A stretch of DNA of 64,000 bases from Erwinia persicina NBRC 102418 (GCF_001571305.1 NZ_BCTN01000009.1:62001-126000); one strand, 5' to 3'; numbered from the stretch's first letter, positions 52,616 through 62,526 are shown. Program-made: numbers and translations. Notes: generated by a model from the sequence alone, not told the origin.

Positions 52616-53341
52616 ATGCTCCTTCAAAAAGAAACCACCCGCCGTAAGTTCTTACTCGGGTCGCTGTTGGCATTGCCGTTGGGTGAGATGGTCTTTAAGG
52701 GACTGACTGCCGCCCAGGCTGCCGAAATGGCCGCCCCGGAACTGGCAGACTACCAGCCGATCTTCTTCAGCAGTGATGAATGGCAGTTTATTCTGGCCGC
52801 TTGTGACAGCCTGATCCCCGCCGGAGGGAAAGGCAAAGCTCCGGGGGCACTGGAAACGAATGTGCCGATTTTTATCGACCAGCAGATGCATACCGATCTG
52901 GGTGATGAGATCTATATGAAAGGGCCGTTTAATCCCCAGGCACCGGCCACCATGGGTTACCAGATCCCCTTCCGTCCGCAGCAAATCTACAAGACCGGCA
53001 TCAAACTGACTCATCAGTGGTGCCTGCAGCACCATCAGAAGCCTTTCCATCAGCTTAACCAGCAGGATAAAGACAGCGTCCTGACCCAGCTGCAAAAAAA
53101 CGATATCCACTTCGCCGACCTCGGTGAGCCTGACCTGAAAGCCTCCCAGTTCTTCAGCGGTCTGCTTTCCGATGCCAAACATGGCTATCTCTCTGACCCG
53201 ATGTACGGCGGCAATAAAGGGATGAAAGCCTGGATCGCCATTGGCTTCCCCGGCGCACGGGCCAGCTATCTGGAATGGGTGAAACAGCACAACATCCCGT
53301 ATCCCTTAGGCCCGGTCAGCATTAAGGGCGAACGCGCCTGA
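52616..53341 (+). CDS. Gluconate 2-dehydrogenase subunit 3 (gamma, small subunit)
   Basis: A twin-arginine signal (ETTRRKFLLGSLLALP) leads the 241-aa small subunit of the membrane-bound FAD gluconate 2-dehydrogenase. The body carries YQPIFFSSDEWQFILAACDSLIP and PMYGGNKGMKAWIAIGFPG, the family hallmarks. It escorts the FAD subunit through the Tat pathway. The ATG at 52616 places the RR motif correctly; the frame extends 17 codons upstream. First gene of a three-gene operon. Confidence 0.93.
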   Translation: MLLQKETTRRKFLLGSLLALPLGEMVFKGLTAAQAAEMAAPELADYQPIFFSSDEWQFILAACDSLIPAGGKGKAPGALETNVPIFIDQQMHTDLGDEIYMKGPFNPQAPATMGYQIPFRPQQIYKTGIKLTHQWCLQHHQKPFHQLNQQDKDSVLTQLQKNDIHFADLGEPDLKASQFFSGLLSDAKHGYLSDPMYGGNKGMKAWIAIGFPGARASYLEWVKQHNIPYPLGPVSIKGERA

Positions 53342-53443
53342 GTTTGCTGAGTGTCTGTCCGTTTTTTTGTCAATGACACCCCACGACTTCGCGCTGCCGC
53401 TAAGACGCCTGCACGCGAACGATAAGGGTTGATAGGGTTAAAT

Positions 53444-55213
53444 ATGTCTCAAATTAATAAAGAAGAAGTCGACGTTGTTGTTGTCGGCCTGGGATGGGCT
53501 GGCTCGCTGATGAGTATTGAGCTGGCGATGGCCGGGCTGAAAGTCCGCGCGCTGGAGCGCGGTGCCGATCGGGGTTACGAAGAGTTCGCCTACCCGAAAC
53601 CGGCGGATGAATATGCCTATGCGGTGCGTAACAAAGTGATGGCCACCCCGGCCGAAGCGGCGGTGACCGTGCGTTACAACATGAGCCAGACCGCACTGCC
53701 GACCCGTAAATGGGGCGCATTCTGCCCGGGTAACGGTGTGGGCGGTTCCGGACTGCACTGGACGGCGGTGCTGATCCGTCCAACGCCAACCGATCTCAAG
53801 TTGAAAACTTACGCTGACCAGGCCTACGGCGCGGGTGTGCTGCAGGACGACATGCGCATTATGGACTTCCCGTTCAGTTGGGAAGAGATCGAACCCTATT
53901 ACGAGAAGTTTGAGATGATCTGCGGGCAGTCCGGCCTGACCGGCAACCTGCGCGGCCAGATCCTCGAAGGTGGCGATCCGTTTGAGGGGCCGCGCGCGAA
54001 TCCGTTCCCGCTGCCTCCGCTGGACGATACGCTGAATAATACGATGTTTGTAAAGGCGGCGAAAAAGCTGGGTTATCACCCGTTCCCGAACCCGTCAGCC
54101 TGTGTATCCCGTGCCTGGACTAACCCGTACGGCAACCAGATTGCCCCCTGCAACTACTGCGGCTACTGCAGTAAGTATCCCTGCCTGAATTATTCCAAAG
54201 CCTCACCACAGACGGCGGTTATGGATGCCCTGAAGCGGATGGATAACTTCTCCTATGAAGTCCACGCCAACGTGATGAAAGTGGTGCTGCACGAGGATAA
54301 GAAAACCGCGAAAGGGGTTATCTACATCGACAAAGATGGCAACGAGTGCTTCCAGCCGGCGAAAATCGTCATTCTGAGCAGCTTCCAGTTCTGCAACGTG
54401 CGCCTGATGCTGCTGTCTGGCATTGGTAAGCCCTATAACCCGATCACGGAAGACGGGGTGATTGGCCGCAACTACGCTTTCCTCAGCAACGGTGGCGCCA
54501 CGCTGTTCTTTAAAGATAAAAACTTTAACCCGTTTGCTACCGCCGGGGCGACCGGACAGATGTTTAACGATATCTCGCCGGGCAACTTTGACGGCCCGGG
54601 GCTGGGCTTTATTGGTGGTGCCAAGATCCACAGTTCACAGGCCACCGGGACGCCGATCAGCACCGCGCTGCCGAAAGGCACCCCTGCCTGGGGAACGGGC
54701 TGGAAAGAGGGGATGGAAGAGTGGTACGGCCATTCAATGAAGATCAGCATTACCACCACCTGCATGTCGTATCGTGATATTTATCTCGATCTTGATCCGA
54801 ACTACACCGATGACTATGGCTACCCGCTGCTGCGCATGACTTTCGACTGGAAACAGAACGAACTGAAATTACAGCAACACCTGAAAGGCATCGTCAGCGA
54901 TATTACCAAAGAGCTGAATCCGGACAGTTACAGTGAAAGTTTCCTGCCCATGGATGCCCACTTTGACCTGACCAAATACGTGTCAACCCACAACGTCGGT
55001 GGCGCGGTGATGGGTGACAATCCGCAGACCTCGGCGCTGAATAAATATCTGCAAAGCTGGGATGTACATAACGTCTTTGTGCCGGGCGGCAACGCCTTCC
55101 CGCAGAACTTCCAGGCGAACCCGACCGATACCATCGGTGCCATTACCCTGATGGCCGCGCAGGCGATCAAAGAGATCTACCTGAAAAACCCCGGCCCGAT
55201 GGTGCAGGCATAA
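53444..55213 (+). CDS. Gluconate 2-dehydrogenase, FAD (GMC) catalytic subunit
   Basis: 589 aa GMC oxidoreductase with the dinucleotide motif VVVGLGWAGSLMSIELA near the N-terminus, a cysteine-rich segment PCNYCGYCSKYPCLNYS that may hold an iron-sulfur cluster, and the catalytic end STHNVGGAVMGDNP...VPGGNAFPQNFQANPTDTIGA. It oxidises gluconate (or keto-gluconate) in the periplasm. No own signal peptide, so it is carried by the small subunit. Confidence 0.94.
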   Translation: MSQINKEEVDVVVVGLGWAGSLMSIELAMAGLKVRALERGADRGYEEFAYPKPADEYAYAVRNKVMATPAEAAVTVRYNMSQTALPTRKWGAFCPGNGVGGSGLHWTAVLIRPTPTDLKLKTYADQAYGAGVLQDDMRIMDFPFSWEEIEPYYEKFEMICGQSGLTGNLRGQILEGGDPFEGPRANPFPLPPLDDTLNNTMFVKAAKKLGYHPFPNPSACVSRAWTNPYGNQIAPCNYCGYCSKYPCLNYSKASPQTAVMDALKRMDNFSYEVHANVMKVVLHEDKKTAKGVIYIDKDGNECFQPAKIVILSSFQFCNVRLMLLSGIGKPYNPITEDGVIGRNYAFLSNGGATLFFKDKNFNPFATAGATGQMFNDISPGNFDGPGLGFIGGAKIHSSQATGTPISTALPKGTPAWGTGWKEGMEEWYGHSMKISITTTCMSYRDIYLDLDPNYTDDYGYPLLRMTFDWKQNELKLQQHLKGIVSDITKELNPDSYSESFLPMDAHFDLTKYVSTHNVGGAVMGDNPQTSALNKYLQSWDVHNVFVPGGNAFPQNFQANPTDTIGAITLMAAQAIKEIYLKNPGPMVQA

Positions 55214-55223
55214 GGAGATGACG

Positions 55224-56474
55224 ATGATGAACTTTAAACGGTTGCTGGTTGCCAACGCCGTGCTGCTGGCGGGGGCGTTTGCTGCGTCAGCACAGGCTGA
55301 CGACAGCCTGGTGAAGCAGGGGGAATATATTTCGCGCCTGGGCGACTGCGGTGCCTGCCATACGGTGCCGGGTAAACCGGCATTCTCCGGTGGGCTGGCG
55401 ATCGAATCCAGTCTGGGCACGATTTACTCCACAAATATTACCCCGGATAAACAGCACGGTATTGGTGACTATACCGAGCAGCAGTTCTCCGATGCGGTGC
55501 GTAAAGGCGTGCTGCCGGATGGTACCCGCCTGTACCCGGCCATGCCGTACCCGGATTACGCTAAAATCTCCGATGCGGATATGCACGCGCTGTACGCCTA
55601 TTTTATGCAGGGCGTAAAGCCCAGCGCCGAACAGCCACCGGAAACGGATCTCAGTTTCCCGTTCAGCCAGCGCTGGGGTATGCGTTTCTGGAACTGGGCT
55701 TTTGCCAGTGATAAGCCGTTCCAGCCGATTGGTGGTGCTACGGCAGAGGTGAATCGCGGGGCTTACCTGGTGGAAAGCCTGGGCCACTGTGGCAGTTGCC
55801 ACACGCCGCGCGGTATCGGTATGAATGAGAAAGCACTCGACAGCAGCGACAGCACGTTCCTCTCCGGCGGCAATCTGAATGGCTGGGAAGTTCCGTCGCT
55901 GCGGGGCCTGCCAAAATGGACCGAACAGGAAACCGTGGATTATCTGGCTACCGGGCGTAATGACAAAGCCGCGGTAGGCGGGGAGATGACCTCGGTGATT
56001 GAGCACAGCACGTCGTGGATGACGGAAGCGGATTTGAAAGCAATCGCGGCTTACCTGAAGTTTACCGGCGGCCAGCCGGCGGTGCCGTCCTCAGACCGGA
56101 CGGTGAGTGCCACCGAAGCGAAGCTGACGGCGGCAAAAAACCTGACCACCGGCGAGCGTCTCTATCTGGATAACTGTGGGGCCTGCCACTTCGTCACCGG
56201 AAAGGGCGCGCCGCGTATCTTCCCGGAGCTGGACCAGGGCACACTCGTTAATGCCGGTGATCCGACTGGCCTGATCCACACCATTCTCGCCGGGGCGCAG
56301 CAGCCCTCTACGGCTAAAGCGCCGTCCACATTGGTGATGCCGGGCTTCGCCAGCCGTCTGAGCGATGAGGAGGTGGCGCAGCTGGCGACCTTTATTCGTC
56401 AGGGCTGGAGTAACAAGGCGGATGCGGTGAGCGCAGGACAGGTGAAAGAGGTGAGGGAGAGTCTGAAGAAATAG
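55224..56474 (+). CDS. Gluconate 2-dehydrogenase cytochrome c subunit
   Basis: Sec signal peptide (ending ASAQA) and three haem c sites: GDCGACHTV, GHCGSCHTP and NCGACHFV. It passes electrons from the FAD subunit to ubiquinone. The AAGGAG ribosome site directly abuts the ATG at 55218, so the ATG at 55224 (spacing 6) is preferred. Such complexes give Erwiniaceae the ability to make 2-keto- or 2,5-diketogluconate from glucose. A terminator follows. Confidence 0.94.
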   Translation: MMNFKRLLVANAVLLAGAFAASAQADDSLVKQGEYISRLGDCGACHTVPGKPAFSGGLAIESSLGTIYSTNITPDKQHGIGDYTEQQFSDAVRKGVLPDGTRLYPAMPYPDYAKISDADMHALYAYFMQGVKPSAEQPPETDLSFPFSQRWGMRFWNWAFASDKPFQPIGGATAEVNRGAYLVESLGHCGSCHTPRGIGMNEKALDSSDSTFLSGGNLNGWEVPSLRGLPKWTEQETVDYLATGRNDKAAVGGEMTSVIEHSTSWMTEADLKAIAAYLKFTGGQPAVPSSDRTVSATEAKLTAAKNLTTGERLYLDNCGACHFVTGKGAPRIFPELDQGTLVNAGDPTGLIHTILAGAQQPSTAKAPSTLVMPGFASRLSDEEVAQLATFIRQGWSNKADAVSAGQVKEVRESLKK

Positions 56475-56567
56475 CCCGTACCGGTTATTTTATTGCACGC
56501 TCTTTTGAAAACAGATGCGGTTTACCCCGCGATACGCCGCGGGTCATTGTTCTGGCTATTCATCAGC

Positions 56568-56597
56568 GGGCGACCTTGTCACGGTCGCCCCTTTTGA
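56568..56597 (+). terminator. Intrinsic terminator of the gluconate dehydrogenase operon
   Basis: GGGCGACC and GGTCGCCC form an 8-bp stem with a 7-base loop, followed by CTTTTGATT. It lies about 90 bases after the cytochrome gene and before the convergent DUF2158 gene. Confidence 0.7.
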
Positions 56598-56610
56598 TTA
56601 ATGAACGATC

Positions 56611-56790
56611 TCAGCAGACGCCGAAATCGCCCTCTTCATGATAAAGATTGACCGAATCAGCGGCTACCGCGACCTCTTTTTTCTCCGCATCATTCACCCT
56701 GGCGCAATACAATGTTGAGCCATCGACGCGCAGCACCTGCATTTTGGGGCCGCCGGTTTTGGACTGTACAAAATCATCTGGTTTAAACAT
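56611..56790 (-). CDS. YodC-family (DUF2158) protein, 59 aa
   Basis: Small protein beginning MFKPDDFVQSKTGGPKMQVL, the GGPxM signature of DUF2158, with Cys in LYCARVND and a C-terminal Cys. From the ATG at 56790 it has the usual 60-residue length; the frame runs further upstream but that part belongs to the leader. Function unknown. It diverges from osmC. Confidence 0.85.
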   Translation of the reverse strand: MFKPDDFVQSKTGGPKMQVLRVDGSTLYCARVNDAEKKEVAVAADSVNLYHEEGDFGVC

Positions 56791-56919
56791 GGTCTTCTCC
56801 TGACAGGGGGACTGACAGTGTCTGTCAGCCTGGAATATTCTGCAAGTTAGCGATTTCTCCGCAGTCTCTGGCACGGTGTCTATACTGGTAGCTGATGTTA
56901 AATAACCGGAGGATAAACA

Positions 56920-57351
56920 ATGACCATTCATAAGAAAGGACAGGCGCACTGGGAAGGCAATATCAAGCAGGGTAAAGGCACCATCTCAACCGAGAGTGGG
57001 GCACTCAGCCAGCAGCCTTATGGTTTTAACACGCGCTTTGAAGGCAAAGCCGGTACCAACCCGGAAGAACTGATTGGGGCGGCGCATGCTGCCTGTTTCT
57101 CCATGGCGCTCTCGCTGATGCTGGGCGATGCCGGCCATACGGCGGAAAGCATTGATACCACTGCCGATGTGTCACTGGATAAGGTAGATGGCGGATTTGC
57201 CATCACCAAAGTGGCCCTGCAAAGTAAGGTGAAACTTCCGGGCATTGAGAAAGCCGCGTTTGATACCATCATTCAGCAGGCGAAAGCCGGTTGCCCGGTG
57301 TCAAAACTGCTCAGTGCTGAGATCACCCTCGACTACCAGCTGGAAAACTAA
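56920..57351 (+). CDS. osmC: OsmC, organic hydroperoxide peroxidase
   Basis: OsmC/Ohr-fold protein of 143 aa with the catalytic cysteines in GAAHAACFSMAL and KAGCPVSKLL, and conserved Arg and Glu. It reduces organic hydroperoxides and is typically induced by osmotic stress and stationary phase. E. coli OsmC has the same length. GGAGG precedes the ATG. Confidence 0.95.
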   Translation: MTIHKKGQAHWEGNIKQGKGTISTESGALSQQPYGFNTRFEGKAGTNPEELIGAAHAACFSMALSLMLGDAGHTAESIDTTADVSLDKVDGGFAITKVALQSKVKLPGIEKAAFDTIIQQAKAGCPVSKLLSAEITLDYQLEN

Positions 57352-57518
57352 GCCTGACCGGGCGGGCTCAGCGGGCAGGGTAAGGATTGCGTTAAGATAG
57401 TGAAAAAAAAGCGCTAACCGGCGGGTTTTAGGAGTTCGTGAGATAGGGAAGTGTTGCAGTATCCCCGATATTTGTTGTGCGGCAGTGAGCAGGCCGTGAG
57501 CAACCCGAGGATATCAAT

Positions 57519-57935
57519 ATGAAAAAAACAACACTGACTTTACTGATTAGCCTTTTCACAGCAAGCACTCTTTTTTCCACCCTCTCCTTTGCTGATGGCC
57601 CGGGTCGCGGGCCTGATCCCCAGTGGCAGCAGGATCGCGGACAGGATCACCGCGGTCACGCTGACCGTCATGACGATCGTGACGATCGCCGTCACGGTGG
57701 CCCGCAGGAGCGCGATCATTTTGCCTGGAACGGGCATGACTTCCGTCGTGGACACCCGGCCCCGGAACGCTTCCGTGGAGACGATTATCGCGTGGATGAC
57801 TGGCGCGATCGCGGGCTGTATGAACCGCCCCACGGCGCGCACTGGGCCTATGTTGATGGCAACTACGTGCTGATTGCCGCCGCGACGGGGGTGATCACCG
57901 CGATCCTGTTGGGCAATTTATCAGGTCTCCATTAA
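57519..57935 (+). CDS. RcnB-family periplasmic protein, 138 aa
   Basis: Signal peptide to about residue 25 (LSFADG), then a His/Asp/Arg-rich central region (DRGQDHRGHADRHDDRDDRR) and the conserved RcnB end: YRVDDWRDRGLYEPPHGAHWAYVDGNYVLIAAATGVI. RcnB of E. coli takes part in nickel and cobalt homeostasis, but no rcnA or rcnR is nearby. Several paralogues are common in Erwiniaceae. A GCCGGTGGC/GCCACCGGC hairpin follows (57945-57967). Confidence 0.87.
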   Translation: MKKTTLTLLISLFTASTLFSTLSFADGPGRGPDPQWQQDRGQDHRGHADRHDDRDDRRHGGPQERDHFAWNGHDFRRGHPAPERFRGDDYRVDDWRDRGLYEPPHGAHWAYVDGNYVLIAAATGVITAILLGNLSGLH

Positions 57936-58067
57936 TGCACTCCCGCCGGTGGCATCCCGCCACCGGCAAGCTGCCTTACCCTGTTTCTTTCTGAGCGCAG
58001 TTCCCCCAACCTATCGTCTGCAATGATTATCCTCTGCCAATATTAACTATCCCGCATTTCGCCTTAT

Positions 58068-58091
58068 AGACGTCTGGACATGTAGCCATCG
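58068..58091 (+). promoter_or_regulatory. Tandem MetJ boxes
   Basis: A perfect consensus box AGACGTCT (58068-58075) is followed without gap by GGACATGT and AGCCATCG, each matching 5 of 8 bases. Contiguous 8-bp repeats are how MetJ operators are built. It lies about 50-70 bases upstream of the methyltransferase ATG, so methionine repression of the whole operon is likely. Confidence 0.8.
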
Positions 58092-58139
58092 ATTTGTGTA
58101 GCATGGAGCAATTAGACAAATCTGAACAGGAACAGGCCA

Positions 58140-59042
58140 ATGACGCAGCATATTAAGATCCTCGATGGCGGAATGGGGCGCGAACTGGCCCGTGTGGGAG
58201 CGCCCTTCCGTCAGCCTGAATGGTCAGCGCTGGCCCTGTATGAGGCACCCGAACGCGTGCGGGAAGTCCATGACAGCTATGTGGCTGCCGGCGCTGGCAC
58301 GCTCACTACCAACAGTTATGCCGTCGTGCCTTTCCATATTGGTGACGAACGCTTTGCCGCGGATGGCCAGCGCCTGGCCGCGCTGGCGGGACAGCTGGCG
58401 CGGCAGGCGGCCGATGCTGCTGCCCACCCGGTTCAGGTCGCGGGTAGCCTGCCACCGGCTCTGGGCTCTTACCGCCCCGACCTGTTTGAAGCCGGACGCG
58501 CGCTGGAGATCCACCGCGTGCTGGTGGAGGCTCAGACCCCGTATGTGGATGTCTGGCTGGGGGAAACCATCAGCTCCATTGCAGAAGCCGACGCCATACA
58601 GCAGGCCGTGGCGGGCCAGCCTCAGCCTCTGTGGCTGTCATTTAGCTTACATGATGACCCTGATCATCCCCGGCCTGCCAGCACCCTGCGATCCGGGGAA
58701 AGCATTGACGCTGCCGTGTCCAGCGCGGTGGCGTTAGGGGCTGCCAACATTCTGTTTAACTGCAGTCACCCTGAAGTGATGCTGTCAGCAATAGAGCAGG
58801 CGACAGCAACCCTGCAGCGTCTGGGATCGTCTGCGGGGATTGGGGTGTATGCGAATGCGTTTGAGCATGGCAGTAACGGCGGCGGCGCGAACGAAGGCCT
58901 GAGTGGTTTGCGCAAAGATACGCATCCGGAAGGTTATCTGCACTGGGCGCAGGAGTGGGTGGCTGCCGGGGCGACGCTGGTTGGCGGCTGCTGCGGTATT
59001 GGCCCGGAGCATATTCAACGTCTGGCATCAGCACTGAAGTAA
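58140..59042 (+). CDS. mmuM: Homocysteine S-methyltransferase (MmuM-like), 300 aa
   Basis: Barrel-fold methyltransferase. The opening ILDGGMGRELAR, NSYAVV, and zinc ligands in NCSHPE and GGCCGIGPEH are all present. MmuM makes methionine from homocysteine with S-methylmethionine as donor. Here the gene is not beside an amino-acid permease of the MmuP type but heads an operon with an ABC importer, behind MetJ boxes. The donor in this strain is therefore open. Confidence 0.88.
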   Translation: MTQHIKILDGGMGRELARVGAPFRQPEWSALALYEAPERVREVHDSYVAAGAGTLTTNSYAVVPFHIGDERFAADGQRLAALAGQLARQAADAAAHPVQVAGSLPPALGSYRPDLFEAGRALEIHRVLVEAQTPYVDVWLGETISSIAEADAIQQAVAGQPQPLWLSFSLHDDPDHPRPASTLRSGESIDAAVSSAVALGAANILFNCSHPEVMLSAIEQATATLQRLGSSAGIGVYANAFEHGSNGGGANEGLSGLRKDTHPEGYLHWAQEWVAAGATLVGGCCGIGPEHIQRLASALK

Positions 59043-59102
59043 ACACTCGATCTTCTACCGCGTTGGCGGAAAACAACAATAAAAATCAGGAAACACAACA
59101 TC

Positions 59103-60647
59103 ATGAATCGTCGCGACTTTATCAAAACTACCGGGGCTCTCTCTGTCGCCGCAGCCTGTTCCAGCCTGCCGCTGCACTCTCTCTGGGCGGCGGAAACTGT
59201 GCCCGCGACGCCAAAAAAAGGCGGCCACCTGATTGTGGGCATGGATAACGGATCCAGTACCGACCGTCTTGACCCGGCGTTCTGGTTTGAATCCTATATG
59301 TACTTTGTCGGCTCCCAGTTGTTCAACTGCCTGGCTGAAGTCGATGAAAACGGAAAAATCACCCCATCTCTGGCCGAGCGTTGGGAGACCAGCGACGGCA
59401 GCAGAACCTGGGTGCTGACGATTCGCCAGGGCGTACAGTTTCATGATGGTCGCAGCCTGACGGCAAAAGATGTGGTCTATTCGCTCAATCATCATCGCGA
59501 TGAAAAATCCAGCTCCTCAGTGAAAGGCTATCTGGAACCGGTGGTATCCCTGGAAGCCACGGCACCCCATCAGGTGACGATTAAGCTGAAAGAGCCGAAC
59601 GTCGAATTTATTGCGCTGCTGAGTGATGTCCACTTTGCCATCACTGCGGAGAATGAGAGTTTTGATAAAGGGATCGGCACCGGGGCATTTATTCTGGAAA
59701 GCTTTAAGCCCGGCGTGCGTGCCCTGGTGAAGCGCAACCCGAACCACTGGAACCCGGCCCGTGGGCACGTGGATTCGGTTGAAACGCTGGCGATGAGTGA
59801 CTCCACGGCGCGTGTTGCGGCCCTTGCCAGCGGCTCTGCACATCTGATTAACCGTGTGAATCCGCGTATTGTTGACCGCCTGAAAAATATGCCGTCCATC
59901 CGGCTGCTGCGCTCGCGCGACAGCCAGATTTTCACCTTCCCGGGCCTGGCAACCGCGGCACCGTTTAACTCCCTGGACGGTCGTCTGGCGCTGAAATATG
60001 CCATCGATCGCGAACAGATGATCAAAACTGTGCTCGGCGGTTACGGTACGGTGGCAAACGATAACCCGATCTTCCCCTCCAGCCCGTACTTTGCCAACGA
60101 TATTCCACAGCGTCCTTACGATCCGGAAAAAGCCAAATATCACTGGCAGAAAACCGGCTTCAGTGGCCCTCTGGTGTTATCTGTCGCTGAAGCGGGCTTC
60201 CCGGGGGCTGTGGATGCCGGACAGCTCTATCAGAATTCCGCTGAGCGGGCGGGCATCCCACTGAAGGTCGAACGCGTGCCGGACGATGCGTTCTGGGATA
60301 ATGTCTGGATGAAAAAGCCGTTTGTCTCGTCCAACTGGTCGCTGCGCCCGACGGCAGATGCGCTCCTGTCGCTGGTCTTCACCAGTAATGCCCCATGGAA
60401 TGAGTCACAGTGGAAGGAGCCGGCGTTTGACCAGTTGGTCACAGCCGCACGCGGCGAACAGGACGAGCAGAAACGCCGCCAGATCTACCACGATATCCAG
60501 GTGATGCTGGTGGAGAAGGGCAGCGAAATTATCCCGCTGTATGCTGATGCACTGGATGCAGCCAGCAGTAAAATTCAGGGCTTTGTGGCCATTCCGGGCT
60601 TTACCATGAGCGGTAACCGCGCGGCAGAAAAAGTGTGGTTTGCATAA
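59103..60647 (+). CDS. ABC importer substrate-binding protein, DppA/OppA family, 514 aa
   Basis: A twin-arginine signal (MNRRDFIKTTGALSVAAACS) precedes a cluster C (SBP_bac_5) binding protein: LTIRQGVQFHDGRSLTAKDVVYSLN and ALKYAIDREQMIK are family hallmarks. The ligand cannot be read from sequence; peptides, opines, and nickel chelates are all bound by relatives. A Cys after the signal (ACSSLP) might also allow lipidation, but the signal fits Tat better. It follows mmuM by 60 bases. Confidence 0.92.
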   Translation: MNRRDFIKTTGALSVAAACSSLPLHSLWAAETVPATPKKGGHLIVGMDNGSSTDRLDPAFWFESYMYFVGSQLFNCLAEVDENGKITPSLAERWETSDGSRTWVLTIRQGVQFHDGRSLTAKDVVYSLNHHRDEKSSSSVKGYLEPVVSLEATAPHQVTIKLKEPNVEFIALLSDVHFAITAENESFDKGIGTGAFILESFKPGVRALVKRNPNHWNPARGHVDSVETLAMSDSTARVAALASGSAHLINRVNPRIVDRLKNMPSIRLLRSRDSQIFTFPGLATAAPFNSLDGRLALKYAIDREQMIKTVLGGYGTVANDNPIFPSSPYFANDIPQRPYDPEKAKYHWQKTGFSGPLVLSVAEAGFPGAVDAGQLYQNSAERAGIPLKVERVPDDAFWDNVWMKKPFVSSNWSLRPTADALLSLVFTSNAPWNESQWKEPAFDQLVTAARGEQDEQKRRQIYHDIQVMLVEKGSEIIPLYADALDAASSKIQGFVAIPGFTMSGNRAAEKVWFA

Positions 60648-60653
60648 GCGCTG

Positions 60654-61643
60654 ATGAGTGAACTCCGTGAACGTCGGGGGAAGGGCCACTTTCCCCTGTT
60701 AAAACTGACCGGCCAGCGTCTGCTGGCGGGCGTGGTGATGCTGTGGCTGGTGTCGATACTGATTTTCGCCGGTATTCAACTGCTGCCGGGCAATGCGGCG
60801 ACGGCCATCCTTGGCCAGTCCGCGACGCCGCAGGCGGTGGCGGCACTGAATCAGCAACTGGGGCTGGATCAGCCGGCGGTAAGCCGCTATCTCAGTTGGC
60901 TGGGCGGGGTACTGCGCGGCGATTTCGGCCACAGTTTTACCAGCCGGGAAGCAATAGCGCCGGTGCTGCTGGACCGTCTGGCCAATACGCTGTCGCTGGC
61001 CTTTTTCACCGCCATCGTCGCGGTGCCGCTGGCACTGACGATTGGCTTTGTCTCGGCGCGCTATCAGGGAAGCTGGATTGACCGTCTGCTGAACCTGTTT
61101 ACCCGCGCGGCGGTGTCGCTGCCGGAATTCTTTTCGGGGTATCTGCTGATCCTGGTTTTCTCCATTACCCTGTTCTGGCTGCCCAGTAACAGCAGCGTTG
61201 CCGACGGTATGTCGCCCGGCGACAGGCTGCTGGCGATAGCCCTGCCGTGCATGACGCTGATCTTTGCCATTCTCGGCCATATGAGCAATATGACGCGGGC
61301 CGCGCTGGTCAGCGCGCAGAATGCGGCCTATGTCGACACTGCACTGATGAAAGGGCTGTCGCCCTCTGCCATTCTGTTCCGCCATGTCCTGCCCAACGCC
61401 TGGGGGCCGATTATCAACGTGATTGTGCTGAATCTCGCCTGGCTGATGGTGGGCGTGGTGATCGTCGAAAACGTCTTTGTTTATCCCGGCCTCGGCCAGT
61501 ACATGGTGGACAGCATCAGCAAGCGCGATATTCCGGTGATCCAGGACTGTGCACTGCTGCTGGCCGGTATTTATATTCTGCTGAATCTGCTGGCCGACCT
61601 GGTCACTCTGCTGGCCAACCCGCGCCTGCGCCACAGCCGCTAA
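60654..61643 (+). CDS. ABC importer permease, DppB-like, 329 aa
   Basis: Six membrane segments with the family opening LLAGVVMLWLVSILIFAGIQLLPG and the ATPase-contact loop containing MTRAALVSAQNAAYVDTALMKGL, near residues 220-240. It starts six bases after the binding-protein stop. Pairs with the DppC-like gene downstream to form the translocation pore. Confidence 0.93.
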   Translation: MSELRERRGKGHFPLLKLTGQRLLAGVVMLWLVSILIFAGIQLLPGNAATAILGQSATPQAVAALNQQLGLDQPAVSRYLSWLGGVLRGDFGHSFTSREAIAPVLLDRLANTLSLAFFTAIVAVPLALTIGFVSARYQGSWIDRLLNLFTRAAVSLPEFFSGYLLILVFSITLFWLPSNSSVADGMSPGDRLLAIALPCMTLIFAILGHMSNMTRAALVSAQNAAYVDTALMKGLSPSAILFRHVLPNAWGPIINVIVLNLAWLMVGVVIVENVFVYPGLGQYMVDSISKRDIPVIQDCALLLAGIYILLNLLADLVTLLANPRLRHSR

Positions 61644-61707
61644 CCGATAGCGATGCTTTATCCCCTGCGGGTGCTGAAACAGGCCGGCGGGGTTTTACAA
61701 GGAACTG

Positions 61708-62523
61708 ATGTGGATGTTTAGGCTGAAACTTGCTGTGCTTCCCGGTGCCACCGCACTGGTGTTGTTTGTTCTGGTCGCGCTGCTGGCACCGTGGCTGGCT
61801 CCCTATGCGCCCGGCGAGGTAGTGGGCAGTGCCTGGAGCGGTGTGACCCCCGAAAACTGGCTGGGTACGGATAATCTCGGGCGCGATCTGCTGTCACGCC
61901 TGATCTGGGGGACACGGACCTCACTCAGCGTCAGCGCGGTGGCCACGCTGCTGGCGTTTTCCATCGGCACGTCGCTGGGTTTTCTGGCCGGTTATTACCG
62001 GGGCTGGGTTGACCAGCTCATCTCCCGACTCAACGATATTCTGATGGCCATTCCCACGCTGATCCTGGCGCTGGTCGTGCTGGCAATGTTGCCGAAGACC
62101 ATCCCGGTGATTGTCGCCGTACTGGGAATTCTGGAGTCGACCCGCGTGCTGCGCGTGGCGCGATCCCTGGCGCTGGATATTGCCGCTCAGGAGTTTATTG
62201 AAGTTGCCCGCCTGCGCGGTGAGCGCCTTGGCTGGGTACTGTGGCGCGAAATTTTGCCGAATGCCTTTACCACGCTGGTGGCCGAATTTGCCCTGCGCTT
62301 TATCTTTATCCTGCTGTTTCTGTCGGCGCTGTCATTCCTCGGGCTGGGCATTCAGCCACCGACCGCCGACTGGGGCGGGCTGGCGCGTGATAATAAAGAC
62401 GGCATCCTGTTTGGCGTATGGGCGGCCCTGATCCCCGGCGCGGCCATTGCCGTGCTGGCGCTGGCGTTAAACAGCGTTGCAGACTGGCTGTTAAGCCAGC
62501 ATAGCCGTAGCTGGCAGGAGTAG
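61708..62523 (+). CDS. ABC importer permease, DppC-like, 271 aa
   Basis: Shorter permease with WLGTDNLGRDLLSRLIWGTR near the start, typical of DppC/OppC, six spans and the EAA loop around FIEVARLRGERLGWVLWREILPN. It follows the DppB-like gene by 64 bases, with a start ATG after GGAACTG. It ends in SQHSRSWQE and is followed three bases later by the ATPase gene. Confidence 0.93.
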   Translation: MWMFRLKLAVLPGATALVLFVLVALLAPWLAPYAPGEVVGSAWSGVTPENWLGTDNLGRDLLSRLIWGTRTSLSVSAVATLLAFSIGTSLGFLAGYYRGWVDQLISRLNDILMAIPTLILALVVLAMLPKTIPVIVAVLGILESTRVLRVARSLALDIAAQEFIEVARLRGERLGWVLWREILPNAFTTLVAEFALRFIFILLFLSALSFLGLGIQPPTADWGGLARDNKDGILFGVWAALIPGAAIAVLALALNSVADWLLSQHSRSWQE

Positions 62524-62526
62524 GAT

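Noticed and set aside
60699-61634. Long minus-strand ORF of 311 codons opposite the DppB-like permease
   Set aside because: Composition (Gln, His, Arg) is that of an antisense shadow, and the sense frame is a clear permease.
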